From the NCBI GenBank assembly GCA_963933885.1, contig CAWVWF010000035.1:1-21899 (forward strand): 21,899 nucleotides of DNA, given 5' to 3'. The DNA is from CAWVWF01 sp963933885. GTDB lineage: Bacteria; Bacteroidota; Bacteroidia; Flavobacteriales_C; GCA-002722245. The position numbers were made by a program, and so were the translations under genes. Below are positions 7,225 through 15,777 of this stretch, in pieces. Numbering within the stretch: the first letter of the stretch is position 1; each line of letters begins with the position of its first letter. A model generated the notes under the pieces. That model was not told the origin of the DNA. It worked only from the letters and a program-made list of their open reading frames with translations, and did no database searches.

Positions 7225-8850
7225 TTATAAAGCAACGTTGAATTTCCGAGGGTGTTTTACTTCAAACTCAAATGTAGTTGTTTTTAATGTTTTTGAAGGT
7301 ATTTCAAAGTTCCATTCTAAAAATCCAGTTTCAACTGTCAGTTTTGCACCTCCTTTATTTGAAACTTCAACTTTAATTTTATCATTGGCAGCAACAGGGA
7401 TTTGATCTACGATTCTAATTTTCACTAAATCATTTCTATTGTTTTTTATCTCAATTCGATAAGCTCTAGTATGTTTCTTGCTTAATCCAATCGTTTTAGA
7501 TTTACATTTATCAGCAATTTTGTCTCTCTTAACAGCAATTCGTTGATCCTGACCTAGAGATATTTCAAGTGTATCGTTACTTGTTTCAGGGTTAATCATT
7601 GAATTTCCAACATAAGTATTATCGAAGTATATATTCGCTTTTCCTGGAATTAAAGAAAGCTTTTCCCATCCTGATATATTAGCAATTAAGAAAACACTGT
7701 TGTTTACCTTAGGAGCACAATAGTATTCATAAGTTGCAGGAAGGTTGTTTCTATCTATAACCATTCTTGTTGCTTCAGCTCCACTTTCTAATGTGTAGCG
7801 TTGTTGTATTGTGAATTCAGAGAATGTAAGGTTTGATGTTTTCAGAGAAGAGATTGAAGGAGGTATAGAGCGCGCTTTCATTTTTATGGCTTTAGAAATT
7901 TCCTCTTTTTGTTTTCTATATGAATCTTGTTTTTTTCTTAGTTTTAAATTTTCTTGACGTCGCTTAGTCTCCAGTTTTAAACGTTTTAATTGAGTTTTTC
8001 TATCATAACTATTATTGTTTATTACCCAAGTACTTAGCTCTGGACGTTCACCTGTTAGAACTGGATTTCCAGTAACCAATGTAATTGGTAAATTATTCCA
8101 AAGCACCCCTGTGTTCTGATATACCTGCGCTGCATACTCAAAGTTGATAGGTGAATTCAAGTCTGATGCCCTTAAACTATAAATAGGTGTCCATCCGCAA
8201 TTAGAAGTATGATAATTAAGTGTTGCCGAAGTTTTAATTGCATTATCAGCGATTACTTTAATCACAATTACTCCAGAAGATTCTTTCTGTGTTTTTTGAG
8301 AAGTTCTAAGTTGCTTTTCAAGTTTAGACTTTACAGTTTTGTATTTCCCTAGTTGATTCTCAGTATCCGTTATTTTACTTTTTAATGCTGGGATGTTAGA
8401 TTTATAAAACGCGATAAATTCTTTTAAATCTTCCAAGTCTAAAGACTCTTGACCTTTTAAATCCTGATTACTCAATATCAAATCTAGTTCAAGATTTAAA
8501 GCCGATTTAACATTTTCTTCCTTTTGAATATCAAAGTCGATGCTTTTAATTGCTTCTTTTAAGGCTGTTATTTTTTCGTTATCAGTTCCAACTTCTAGAT
8601 AGTCGATACTATAATCAATATCTAAAATCTTAACACCTTTGATATTTGCTTGGATTGTATTGATATTGATAAACGAGGAAAGTTGATCAATTACAATCTT
8701 CTGTGGACCTTTTTTAATATCAAGATTTAAAATTCGATACACTTGAGCTCCGTTTTGAAAAACTTTTACTTTTTCTATTTTCGAAGAAACCTGACCACTA
8801 ACACTTGAAACTAATACGATTAAGAAAATCGTGAATATCTGCTTGAACAT
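7225..8850 (-). CDS. DUF4140/DUF4139 (mucoidy inhibitor MuiA-like) protein
   Basis: The 541-residue protein has a signal peptide (MFKQIFTIFLIVLVSSVSG) and an N-terminal DUF4140-type domain (IEKVKVFQNGAQVYRILNLDIKKG at about 24-47, then VKILDIDY). A coiled-coil segment at about 98-190 is followed by the DUF4139 domain, with the hallmark TLNYHTSNCGWTPIYSLRASD near 205-230 and VYQNTGVLWNNLPITLVTGNP. The C-terminus carries YRIEIKNNRNDLVKIRIVDQIPVA and a final sheet (EWNFEIPSKTLKTTTFEFEVKHP), as in bacterial MuiA-like proteins. An internal Lys/Arg-rich helical insertion lies at about 285-325. The name comes from a suppressor of mucoidy; the molecular function is not known. The gene is transcribed divergently from surE. 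Confidence 0.88.
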   Translation of the reverse strand: MFKQIFTIFLIVLVSSVSGQVSSKIEKVKVFQNGAQVYRILNLDIKKGPQKIVIDQLSSFININTIQANIKGVKILDIDYSIDYLEVGTDNEKITALKEAIKSIDFDIQKEENVKSALNLELDLILSNQDLKGQESLDLEDLKEFIAFYKSNIPALKSKITDTENQLGKYKTVKSKLEKQLRTSQKTQKESSGVIVIKVIADNAIKTSATLNYHTSNCGWTPIYSLRASDLNSPINFEYAAQVYQNTGVLWNNLPITLVTGNPVLTGERPELSTWVINNNSYDRKTQLKRLKLETKRRQENLKLRKKQDSYRKQKEEISKAIKMKARSIPPSISSLKTSNLTFSEFTIQQRYTLESGAEATRMVIDRNNLPATYEYYCAPKVNNSVFLIANISGWEKLSLIPGKANIYFDNTYVGNSMINPETSNDTLEISLGQDQRIAVKRDKIADKCKSKTIGLSKKHTRAYRIEIKNNRNDLVKIRIVDQIPVAANDKIKVEVSNKGGAKLTVETGFLEWNFEIPSKTLKTTTFEFEVKHPRKFNVAL

Positions 8851-8926
8851 AATTGTAAATTGATGTCTTAAAAATAAGAATCGTGTTTTATGAATAACCC
8901 TTTGTTAGCTGAAAGTTATCCCTTTG

Positions 8927-8958
8927 TTGAAAACTTTTAATTTGAAGATTTACATTTG
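8927..8958 (+). promoter_or_regulatory. Bacteroidota-type promoter of the surE-lpxB operon
   Basis: TTG at 8927-8929 lies 21 nt ahead of TACATTTG at 8951-8958, a full match to the -7 consensus TAnnTTTG. Transcription would begin a few bases downstream, shortly before the ATG at 8975. This placement rules out the in-frame upstream start at 8924, which would lie in the -33 region. Confidence 0.7.
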
Positions 8959-8974
8959 CCTATATTCTGTAATT

Positions 8975-9751
8975 ATGGAAAATAAGAAGCCTTTAATATT
9001 AGTAGTGAATGACGATGGAATAACAGCTCCAGGAATTCAGTATTTAATATCAGTTGTTAAAGATTTTGGAGAAGTAATAGTAGTCGCTCCAGATAAGGCA
9101 ATGAGTGGAATGGGACATGCCATTACAATAAATTCAACATTACGATTAAACAAACATGAAAACAACTGGGGAGTGGAAGCGTATAGCTGTTCTGGAACTC
9201 CGGTTGATTGCGTGAAGTTTGGGACTAAGGTTGTTGGAAAAGGTAGAGAATTTGATTTAGTTGTATCTGGGATTAATCACGGAACGAACTCTTCAATTAA
9301 TGTGATCTATTCAGGAACTATGTCTGCTGCTGTAGAAGGTTCTATTGAGGGTATTCCAAGTATAGGTTTTTCACTTGATGACCATGCTTTAGATGCTGAT
9401 TTTTCAGGTTGTGAAGATGTTATCAGAAAAGTTGTTTCAAGTGTTTTGAGTAACGAAATGGAAAAAGGGTATTCCTTAAATGTTAATATCCCAAAAGTAC
9501 CAAAAGAAGAAATTAAAGGAATCAGAGTTTGTAGACAAGCGAAGGCTTATTGGGACGAAGATTTTGATAAAAGAGAAGATCCATTTGGAGGAACTTATTA
9601 TTGGTTAACTGGTCGGTTTATATATCAGGACGAAGGTGAGGATACCGATATTTGGGCATTGCGAAACAATTATGTTTCAATAGTACCTACTCAATTTGAT
9701 TTAACACATTATGGTGCTGTGGAAATTTTAAAAAGCTGGAATGGATTATAA
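8975..9751 (+). CDS. surE: 5'/3'-nucleotidase SurE
   Basis: The 258-residue protein is a metal-dependent phosphatase that removes phosphate from nucleoside 5'- and 3'-monophosphates and is linked to stationary-phase survival. Metal-binding residues are visible: Asp13-Asp14 in VNDDG, Ser44 in APDKAMSGMGHAIT and Asn101 in VSGINHGTNSS. The segments YSCSGTPVDCVKFG and YSGTMSAAVEGSIEGIPSIGFS are typical of the family, and the length is normal. I chose the ATG at 8975 because the alternative start 51 bp upstream would sit inside the promoter and add a non-conserved extension. It begins an overlapping operon: its last 11 bases overlap the next gene. The surE/lpxB linkage is familiar in Flavobacteriia. 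Confidence 0.95.
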   Translation: MENKKPLILVVNDDGITAPGIQYLISVVKDFGEVIVVAPDKAMSGMGHAITINSTLRLNKHENNWGVEAYSCSGTPVDCVKFGTKVVGKGREFDLVVSGINHGTNSSINVIYSGTMSAAVEGSIEGIPSIGFSLDDHALDADFSGCEDVIRKVVSSVLSNEMEKGYSLNVNIPKVPKEEIKGIRVCRQAKAYWDEDFDKREDPFGGTYYWLTGRFIYQDEGEDTDIWALRNNYVSIVPTQFDLTHYGAVEILKSWNGL

Positions 9752-10088
9752 AAAAGAAAACAGAAAAAAGGTAATAACTGGATTTGTAATTGGAGTTGTT
9801 GCTCCGATTTTAGCATCTCCAATTGTTAATGCAATTCTATTTATGCAACATCCACTGGTGCATGATGACCATGGAATGGTTATGGCGACTAATAGTTTTT
9901 GGACTTATTATATGAATAATATTACACATCCATATAAACTACCAGTATTTCTGAGTTTTTGTGTTTTGGCTGATGCATTAGTTGTATTCTTTATGGTTCA
10001 AAAACAAAAGGATTTCATGATGAAAGGAATGTTGTTTCCAATTATACTTTATGCACTTACTGTGTTTATTTTAAAGTTAGGATTATGA
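9741..10088 (+). CDS. small integral membrane protein of unknown function
   Basis: The 115-residue protein has three probable membrane segments: about 11-32 (VITGFVIGVVAPILASPIV), about 68-87 (LPVFLSFCVLADALVVFFMV) and about 95-114 (GMLFPIILYALTVFILKLGL). A polar loop between the first two contains several His residues (MQHPLVHDDHGM). I recognise no named family. It overlaps surE by 11 bp and lpxB by 4 bp (ATGA), so it is translationally coupled to both and is very likely a true gene. Its position next to lpxB suggests a membrane or envelope role, an inference from context only. Confidence 0.75.
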   Translation: MDYKKENRKKVITGFVIGVVAPILASPIVNAILFMQHPLVHDDHGMVMATNSFWTYYMNNITHPYKLPVFLSFCVLADALVVFFMVQKQKDFMMKGMLFPIILYALTVFILKLGL

Positions 10089-11179
10089 AATACTACATCA
10101 TCGCAGGAGAACCGTCGGGTGATTTACACGGGAGCAATTTAATGAAAGCGATTAAGCTTAAAGATGCAAATGCAGACTTTAGGTTTTTTGGTGGTGATAA
10201 AATGCAAGCTGTTGGAGGTGAGTTAGTAAAGCACTACAAAGAAATGGCATTCATGGGATTTGTGGAAGTTGTAAAAAACTTACCAGCGATTCTTAGAAAC
10301 TTAAAAAAAGCAAAAGAGGATGTGGCTTTGTACAAGCCAGATGTTTTGATTTTAATAGATTATCCTGGGTTTAACCTTAAAATTGCTCGTTTCGCAAAAG
10401 AAAATGGAATAAAGGTTCATTATTATATATCTCCTAAAGTTTGGGCTTGGAAAGAAGGAAGAGTACAATCTATCAAGAAGTATGTTGATAAGATGATTAC
10501 AATTTTACCTTTCGAAACTGAGTTTTATGAGAAACATACTTACGCTGTAGATTACGTTGGAAATCCTCTAATGGATGAAATTGGTGATTATAGGAATAAT
10601 TCTGAAATCCTTATTAGCTCTAAGCCCGTTTTAGCTTTACTTCCTGGAAGTAGAAAGCAAGAATTACAAAATATGTTGCCTATTATGGCGCAAGCGGCTA
10701 AGCTATTTAAAGATGAATATTCTATCTATATAGCATGTACACCAAATTTCGATCTATCCTATTATAGGGATTTAGTAGGAGATTTGGAAGCAACATATTT
10801 AGTAGATCAAACCTATGATATTCTTAATTCTGCTAAACTAGCAATGGTAACAAGTGGAACAGCAACCTTAGAAGCTGGAATCTTTAATGTGCCGCAAGTG
10901 GTTTGTTATAAGGGGAATAAAATAACGATTTGGATTGCACGTAAACTGGTGAAATTAAATTACATCAGTTTAGTAAATCTAATCATGGATAAAATGGTTG
11001 TTGAAGAACTGATTCAAGAGGCGTTTACTGTTGATAATATTGCTACGGCATTACAACGTTTTCAAACAGAAGAAGGTGCAACTGAAATTGCTTTGAATTA
11101 TTCAATATTAAATAAAAAGCTAGGAGGGAGCGGTGCTTCAGTTCGAGCTGCGGAAGTTATAGTAAATGACATTTCTTAA
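10085..11179 (+). CDS. lpxB: lipid-A-disaccharide synthase
   Basis: The 364-residue enzyme joins lipid X to UDP-2,3-diacylglucosamine to form the beta-1,6 disaccharide of lipid A, at the cytoplasmic face of the inner membrane. The family signatures are present in order: IIAGEPSGDLHGSNL at the N-terminus, FFGGDKMQAVGGELV, FMGFVEVVKNLP, PDVLILIDYPGFNLKIA, YYISPKVWAWKEGRV, ILPFETEFYEKH, YVGNPLMDE, ALLPGSRKQEL near residue 185, and VTSGTATLEAGIFNVPQVVCYK. The length is close to the usual 370-390. It overlaps the preceding membrane-protein gene by 4 bp and the SpoIID-like gene by 14 bp, so this is one transcript. Confidence 0.96.
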   Translation: MKYYIIAGEPSGDLHGSNLMKAIKLKDANADFRFFGGDKMQAVGGELVKHYKEMAFMGFVEVVKNLPAILRNLKKAKEDVALYKPDVLILIDYPGFNLKIARFAKENGIKVHYYISPKVWAWKEGRVQSIKKYVDKMITILPFETEFYEKHTYAVDYVGNPLMDEIGDYRNNSEILISSKPVLALLPGSRKQELQNMLPIMAQAAKLFKDEYSIYIACTPNFDLSYYRDLVGDLEATYLVDQTYDILNSAKLAMVTSGTATLEAGIFNVPQVVCYKGNKITIWIARKLVKLNYISLVNLIMDKMVVEELIQEAFTVDNIATALQRFQTEEGATEIALNYSILNKKLGGSGASVRAAEVIVNDIS

Positions 11180-12302
11180 TAAAATATTATTTCTTTTATT
11201 GGTTCTTGTTTCTAGTTTTCTAACTGGAAATTCGAAAACGCTATCCGTCTCAATTTTAGCTAAAAAAATGATTTCTTCAGCTGATATTGTAGTTGAAAGA
11301 GGATTGTATACTTTAAACGTAAAAGGAAAGAATTACAGTTTTAAGAAAGGGGATGTACTTCATGTTTCCAAAGGTTTATTTATAAATATTGGAGACTCTA
11401 TTAGATTTAAAACAGATCAGATTTTTTTAAAGGGAAACGATTATGTTAATCATTTCTCAATTCGTTTTGATGGACATGCCTACAAGTATGATGATGATCT
11501 AAGAATGATTAATGCTCCAGAGGTAGTTAAGTTTGTTAATGATGTTGATTTGGATCATTATGTAGCTGGAGTTGTAGAAGGGGAAGCAGGTTATAACTTA
11601 CCATTAGAGTATTATAAACTACAAGCCATTTTATGCAGAACTTATGGACTGAAGAATATTACTCGTCATACTAAGGAAGGGTTTAATTTATGTGATGAAG
11701 TTCATTGTCAGGTTTACCATAGGAAATGCACTAAGAATGATATCATTCAAGGAACATCAGCAACAAGTGGTTTGGTTGTGGTTGACGATGATTTGAATTT
11801 AATTAATACAACATTTCATTCTAATTGTGGTGGACAGACTTGTAACTCTGAAGATGTTTGGGTTTCTAAACTTGGATATTTACGTTCAGTGAAAGATTCG
11901 TTTTGTACAAGTCAGAATCATGCTCGCTGGAAAAAGTCAATTCCTATAGCAAAATTTGATTCTATTTTTCTTGAAAATGGTCAGCTTGATCCTTTAGAGT
12001 TAGAAAGCGTTTATAAATTCTGTCAAGACACCCTTAGATATCCTCATAAAAAATTAATTTTCTCCAAGCTAACAAAAATGAGAAGTGATTTCGGGTTGAA
12101 TTCAACCTATTTTTCAATGGAGAAAGAAGACGATAATATAGTGTTTTACGGACGAGGATTTGGACATGGCGTAGGGCTTTGTCAGGAGGGAGGAATAACA
12201 ATGACCAAAATGGGGTATGGTTATGTTGATGTATTAAAATATTATTATAGTTCTATTCACATTGTAAATCAGCAAGCGCTTCTGTTTTTTAAAGAAGATT
12301 AA
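11166..12302 (+). CDS. SpoIID/LytB domain-containing exported protein
   Basis: The 378-residue protein starts with a signal peptide or membrane anchor (MTFLNKILFLLLVLVSSFLTG). The SpoIID domain spans about 120-360: DLDHYVAGVVEGEAGYNLP near residue 130 contains the family's catalytic-type Glu context, then LQAILCRTYGLKNI, HCQVYH, TTFHSNCGGQTCNSEDVW and GRGFGHGVGLCQEGG at about 329-343. SpoIID proteins are lytic transglycosylases acting on denuded peptidoglycan in sporulating Firmicutes; Bacteroidota homologues are widespread and presumably act in cell-wall remodelling. It is rich in Cys (CNSEDVW, LCDEVHC, RKC), consistent with a periplasmic disulfide-bonded protein. It overlaps lpxB by 14 bp and ends 1 bp before the ComEC start. 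Confidence 0.88.
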   Translation: MTFLNKILFLLLVLVSSFLTGNSKTLSVSILAKKMISSADIVVERGLYTLNVKGKNYSFKKGDVLHVSKGLFINIGDSIRFKTDQIFLKGNDYVNHFSIRFDGHAYKYDDDLRMINAPEVVKFVNDVDLDHYVAGVVEGEAGYNLPLEYYKLQAILCRTYGLKNITRHTKEGFNLCDEVHCQVYHRKCTKNDIIQGTSATSGLVVVDDDLNLINTTFHSNCGGQTCNSEDVWVSKLGYLRSVKDSFCTSQNHARWKKSIPIAKFDSIFLENGQLDPLELESVYKFCQDTLRYPHKKLIFSKLTKMRSDFGLNSTYFSMEKEDDNIVFYGRGFGHGVGLCQEGGITMTKMGYGYVDVLKYYYSSIHIVNQQALLFFKED

Positions 12303-12303
12303 G

Positions 12304-13983
12304 TTGTTTAAGTCTCTTCCTGCGTTAAGGATATTATTGTTTTTTGTATTTGGTTTCCTAATTAGAAATTACATTTCTATCTGGCTTTTAATTCCAGTTA
12401 TAGCCACTTTTGTATTCGTTTTTATTTACGATAAATCTTTAGTTTACCTGTTGACTTTTTGTCTTTTTATATCCATCATAGGGTTATTTAAATCGAGCGA
12501 ATTAATATTGCCAAAGGATGTATTTAAAATTGGTAAAGTACTCTCTAATTCTCAATCAAAATTCAAGTTTATTACCGATCAATATCCTAAGAAAATTTTT
12601 GAAATAAAGAAGTCAAATTATCAAGAGGGTGATCTTTACGTAGGAGATCTTATCTTTTGGAATAAAGGTTTTGATTCACTTCCAATTCCTAAACAATTGG
12701 AAGGTTTTATTTATGCTGATTATCTAAAAGGAATTGTCGTTGATGGGATTGCAAAATTATCTGGATTCCCAAGTAAAGTTGGATCAAAAAACTGGTCTGT
12801 TTTTAAATTCGCAACGCAATTTAAAAATCAAATAATTTCAGAACTATTAAATGTAGAACAACTATCAGAAAACTCAAGAGGCGTTTTAGTTGCTTTACTT
12901 ACAGGTGATCGATCCTTTCTTAGTAAATCAACTAAAGATTTATTTAGAAATGCAGGTGTAGTTCATGTATTGGCAATATCGGGAATGCATGTTGGAGTTT
13001 TGTATTTATTATTGGTATTCCTTTTCAAAAAGGTACTTCAATTAAAAGGGAAGTCAGCCTTGATTGTTATTGGTGGTGGAATCGTGTTTTATGCTTTTCT
13101 TTCTGGGTTAAGTCCTTCCGTAATTAGGGCTACAATAATGTTGTTGTTAATTCAGTTTGGAACAATTTTAAACTCAAAAACTGAGACTTTAAATTTGGTT
13201 ATTTCAGCGGGTTGGATGATGCTTGTTTACGAACCATTATGGCTTTACGATATTGGTTTTCAACTTTCGTTTTCTGCTGTAATAGGAATACTGGTTTTTC
13301 TAAATCGTTTTGACGAATGGGGGATAAAAGGATTTTTCAGTTTTGTAACTGATCTATTGAAAGTTAACTCTGGTGCATTCTTGTTTACAATTCCTATTTT
13401 ATCATATCACTTTCAATTAATAAACTTTACAAGTTGGTGGGCTAGCTTTATAATTGTTCCTTTTATTTCATTGTTAATGTATGGCGGAATACTAGGGTTG
13501 TTTGTGTTGCGAATTTCTATACTTAAGAAAGCAGTTTTTGAAGGTTTAAATTACTTTATCAATTTTGTAGAAACGCTCGTTTCTTTGCTTGTAGAATTTA
13601 CAACCTTACAGATATATTGGCAATGTTCTCTTCTTGAATTACTATTTTATTACTGTCTTCTTTTTGCTGTATTATTCTCAAAAAAAGTACTGCTAATTTC
13701 AGCATTGTTTGTTCTTGTTTTATCCGTCTTTTTTAAACCTATGAGAGAAGTTAAATTACTTAATTGTAAAACCAGTATTCAAATTAAGGTTGATAATTCA
13801 TGTTATATGCTGAAAAGAGGTGATTTATTACAGCTTGATAAATATTTTTTTTCAGTAAATAAAGATATATTGAAATGCCGAGAAGTAACTGTTTATAAAG
13901 GGAATGCTGGTTTTTCAGGGGAGAATGAAAAGATCCATTTTTTGACTGTTGATAATTATCATATTGTCAAATTGAAATATTAA
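12304..13983 (+). CDS. comEC: ComEC/Rec2-family DNA uptake channel, without metallo-beta-lactamase domain
   Basis: The 559-residue polytopic membrane protein has an N-terminal hydrophobic block (several helices within 1-60), a DUF4131-type soluble part (about 60-180), and the Competence domain (about 195-470). The latter carries the signature GVVHVLAISGMHVGVLYLLLVF around residue 218-240, SGLSPSVIRATIMLLLIQFG, LYDIGFQLSFSAVIGI and further membrane helices. ComEC forms the inner-membrane channel for single-stranded DNA during natural transformation. The C-terminus is only about 60 residues after the last helix, so the metallo-beta-lactamase domain found in many homologues is absent; this form is known in Bacteroidota. 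The start is a TTG at 12304, one base after the upstream stop. It closes the surE-lpxB operon. Confidence 0.88.
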   Translation: MFKSLPALRILLFFVFGFLIRNYISIWLLIPVIATFVFVFIYDKSLVYLLTFCLFISIIGLFKSSELILPKDVFKIGKVLSNSQSKFKFITDQYPKKIFEIKKSNYQEGDLYVGDLIFWNKGFDSLPIPKQLEGFIYADYLKGIVVDGIAKLSGFPSKVGSKNWSVFKFATQFKNQIISELLNVEQLSENSRGVLVALLTGDRSFLSKSTKDLFRNAGVVHVLAISGMHVGVLYLLLVFLFKKVLQLKGKSALIVIGGGIVFYAFLSGLSPSVIRATIMLLLIQFGTILNSKTETLNLVISAGWMMLVYEPLWLYDIGFQLSFSAVIGILVFLNRFDEWGIKGFFSFVTDLLKVNSGAFLFTIPILSYHFQLINFTSWWASFIIVPFISLLMYGGILGLFVLRISILKKAVFEGLNYFINFVETLVSLLVEFTTLQIYWQCSLLELLFYYCLLFAVLFSKKVLLISALFVLVLSVFFKPMREVKLLNCKTSIQIKVDNSCYMLKRGDLLQLDKYFFSVNKDILKCREVTVYKGNAGFSGENEKIHFLTVDNYHIVKLKY

Positions 13984-14007
13984 CTAAAGAATTCATAATT
14001 TTAGAGT

Positions 14008-14937
14008 GTGTACAGAAGCCTTAAGAATATTTTGTTTGTTGGATGTTTAGGATTGTTATCTTGTCAGGATGACCCAACTCCAGTTGTTGATTTAGATATA
14101 AATCAGGATAGAGATACAATTTTAGCCAGATTTGATACGGACATGTCTGATGATATCGCTGCCTATAAAACGGTAGTTAATGTGATTAGAGAAACTGGCT
14201 TATCTCAAAACTTTGTTATTTTACCAGGTGATGTAGATAACGTTCAAGCTTACATGGATAATAACGAAAGGATTTTGGAGTACAATCCAGATTTCATGGA
14301 GAAACTTCAAGGTGATACTAACTGGCATGGAATAAGCGTTTTGGCACGTCAAATAGGGCATCATTTATCTAATGCAAAATTAGAAGGAGGTATACCAACA
14401 ATCGAAGAAGAAATTGAAGCTGATAAATATGCTGGTTTTGTATTATACAAAATGGGAGCAAGTTTAGAGCAAGCTGTTGAAGCAATGGAAATTGTAATAG
14501 CAGAAGATAGTTTAGGAAAAGGAATTTCAAGAAATAGTAGATTAGTTTCCTTAACAAAGGGTTGGAACAATGCGGATGTCTTAATGTCCGATACTGTGAT
14601 GATCGCTAATATTGATACTGCAGTAGCTCCAGAAGTAGAGGTTGTTGCTAATAACTCAGACAAGTCTGTAGAAGAAAAGCCTGAATACATTTACAGAGTT
14701 TTCTTGGCAATTGAAAAAACAATGTACTTCGTTAATAAGGAAGACATGGTTTTCACTGAAGTTGATGGAAAAGTTAAAAATGTTGGTCTTAAAAAAGACA
14801 GTAACAAACCTGGTTTCGACTGGATCTTCGTAAAAGATGGAGATTCATATGGAGTTGATAAGAAAGGTAAACTTTGGGCATTCTCAACAGATGGGAATTT
14901 CCACGTAGTAGGGCAAGCTATCAAGCTTAATTTATAG
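14008..14937 (+). CDS. lipoprotein related to zinc metallopeptidases with a degenerate active site
   Basis: The 309-residue protein begins at GTG with a lipoprotein signal (SLKNILFVGCLGLLSC, lipidated Cys19). Residues about 70-165 resemble the M48-like lipoprotein peptidases of Bacteroidota: ILPGDVDNVQAYMDNNERILEYNPDFME, then WHGISVLARQIGHHLSN, then EEIEADKYAGFVLYKMGASLEQA. In active relatives the central motif is HEIGHH. Here it reads RQIGHH (Arg114, Gln115; His118 and the third-ligand region Glu137 retained), so two essential positions, the first zinc His and the catalytic Glu, are lost. The C-terminal part (about 230-309) forms a small beta domain with repeated WIFVKDGDSYGVDKKGK-like strands. 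It probably binds a partner without cleaving it. It starts 24 bp after comEC and may be part of that operon. Confidence 0.8.
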   Translation: MYRSLKNILFVGCLGLLSCQDDPTPVVDLDINQDRDTILARFDTDMSDDIAAYKTVVNVIRETGLSQNFVILPGDVDNVQAYMDNNERILEYNPDFMEKLQGDTNWHGISVLARQIGHHLSNAKLEGGIPTIEEEIEADKYAGFVLYKMGASLEQAVEAMEIVIAEDSLGKGISRNSRLVSLTKGWNNADVLMSDTVMIANIDTAVAPEVEVVANNSDKSVEEKPEYIYRVFLAIEKTMYFVNKEDMVFTEVDGKVKNVGLKKDSNKPGFDWIFVKDGDSYGVDKKGKLWAFSTDGNFHVVGQAIKLNL

Positions 14938-15000
14938 TTTTCGTAAAATTCATTTACTTTTTATTTGTCGTAAAGGCTATGTTTATACATATTGCTTAAC

Positions 15001-15152
<152 letters not shown>

Positions 15153-15341
15153 GCTAACACCTATCGCTATCGCAAGTTTTAAGCAAAGCTTAACTTGTGT
15201 TTATGATTTGGCAAGGCTATGCCTTATCGTACGGAGGCCTTACATCAATTCGTAACCAACGTTTGGAAACAAGGCAAAGCCTTGCATCAACGAAGAACCA
15301 CATTGCTGAAAAAGATCAAGCATATAGCAGATTAGTAAGAT

Positions 15342-15650
15342 CTAATCTACTTTCCCAATCCTACTTTCAATAGATTCCTTTTTACGCTTAATCAAATCCG
15401 TTTTATTCTTATTATAATCCATATTCATCGTACAATAAATACGATCAGAAATAGGATCCATAATCTCATAGGCAGCCTTTACAATATCCAACAATTCAGG
15501 AACTGTATCAGCCTCTACAATTGTTCCCATAGGAGAAAACTGATATTTAAATCCAGAGTTTTTAATATGCTCAACAACCTTACTAACGTATTCTCCAATG
15601 TGATCACCTTTATCAATTGGGAAGATGGCGAAGTTCATAATAGCTGACAT
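15342..15650 (-). CDS. MTH1187 family thiamine-binding protein
   Basis: The 102-residue protein matches the MTH1187/YkoF-like (formerly DUF77) family by length and motifs: an N-terminal strand MNFAIFPID, then SKVVEHIKNSGFKYQFSPMGTIVEADTVPELLDIVKAAYE, with the conserved SPMGT and EAD segments. The family folds as a ferredoxin-like dimer/tetramer and has been shown in some members to bind thiamine or a related pyrimidine, hence a proposed part in thiamine salvage. No other thiamine gene is in the window. The gene converges with the lipoprotein gene, with the repeat element between them, and is divergent from the SRAP gene. A short hairpin followed by a T-run lies just ahead of its start. Confidence 0.85.
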   Translation of the reverse strand: MSAIMNFAIFPIDKGDHIGEYVSKVVEHIKNSGFKYQFSPMGTIVEADTVPELLDIVKAAYEIMDPISDRIYCTMNMDYNKNKTDLIKRKKESIESRIGKVD

Positions 15651-15676
15651 AGTTTGAAAAAGTTTAAGAATTAAAA

Positions 15677-15695
15677 AGTCCCGAATAGCAGGACT
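15677..15695 (-). promoter_or_regulatory. terminator-like hairpin in the leader of the thiamine-binding gene
   Basis: On the minus strand, AGTCC and GGACT form a 5-bp stem with a 9-nt loop followed directly by TTTTT, located 27 nt upstream of the ATG. It could be an attenuator, but the stem is short. No TPP riboswitch core (for example CTGAGA) is visible. Confidence 0.3.
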
Positions 15696-15777
15696 ATAAA
15701 AATAAAATATTTATTAAGATTAACCTAAACGATAAAAATCGGTTTTTTGATTTAATCTTGTTTTATATCTTAGTAAT

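Noticed and set aside
8924..8974. In-frame upstream start for SurE adding 17 residues
   Set aside because: The extension covers the -33 and -7 promoter elements and is not part of the conserved SurE N-terminus.
15651..15777. TPP riboswitch upstream of the thiamine-binding gene
   Set aside because: The leader is short and lacks the conserved THI-box sequences such as CTGAGA.
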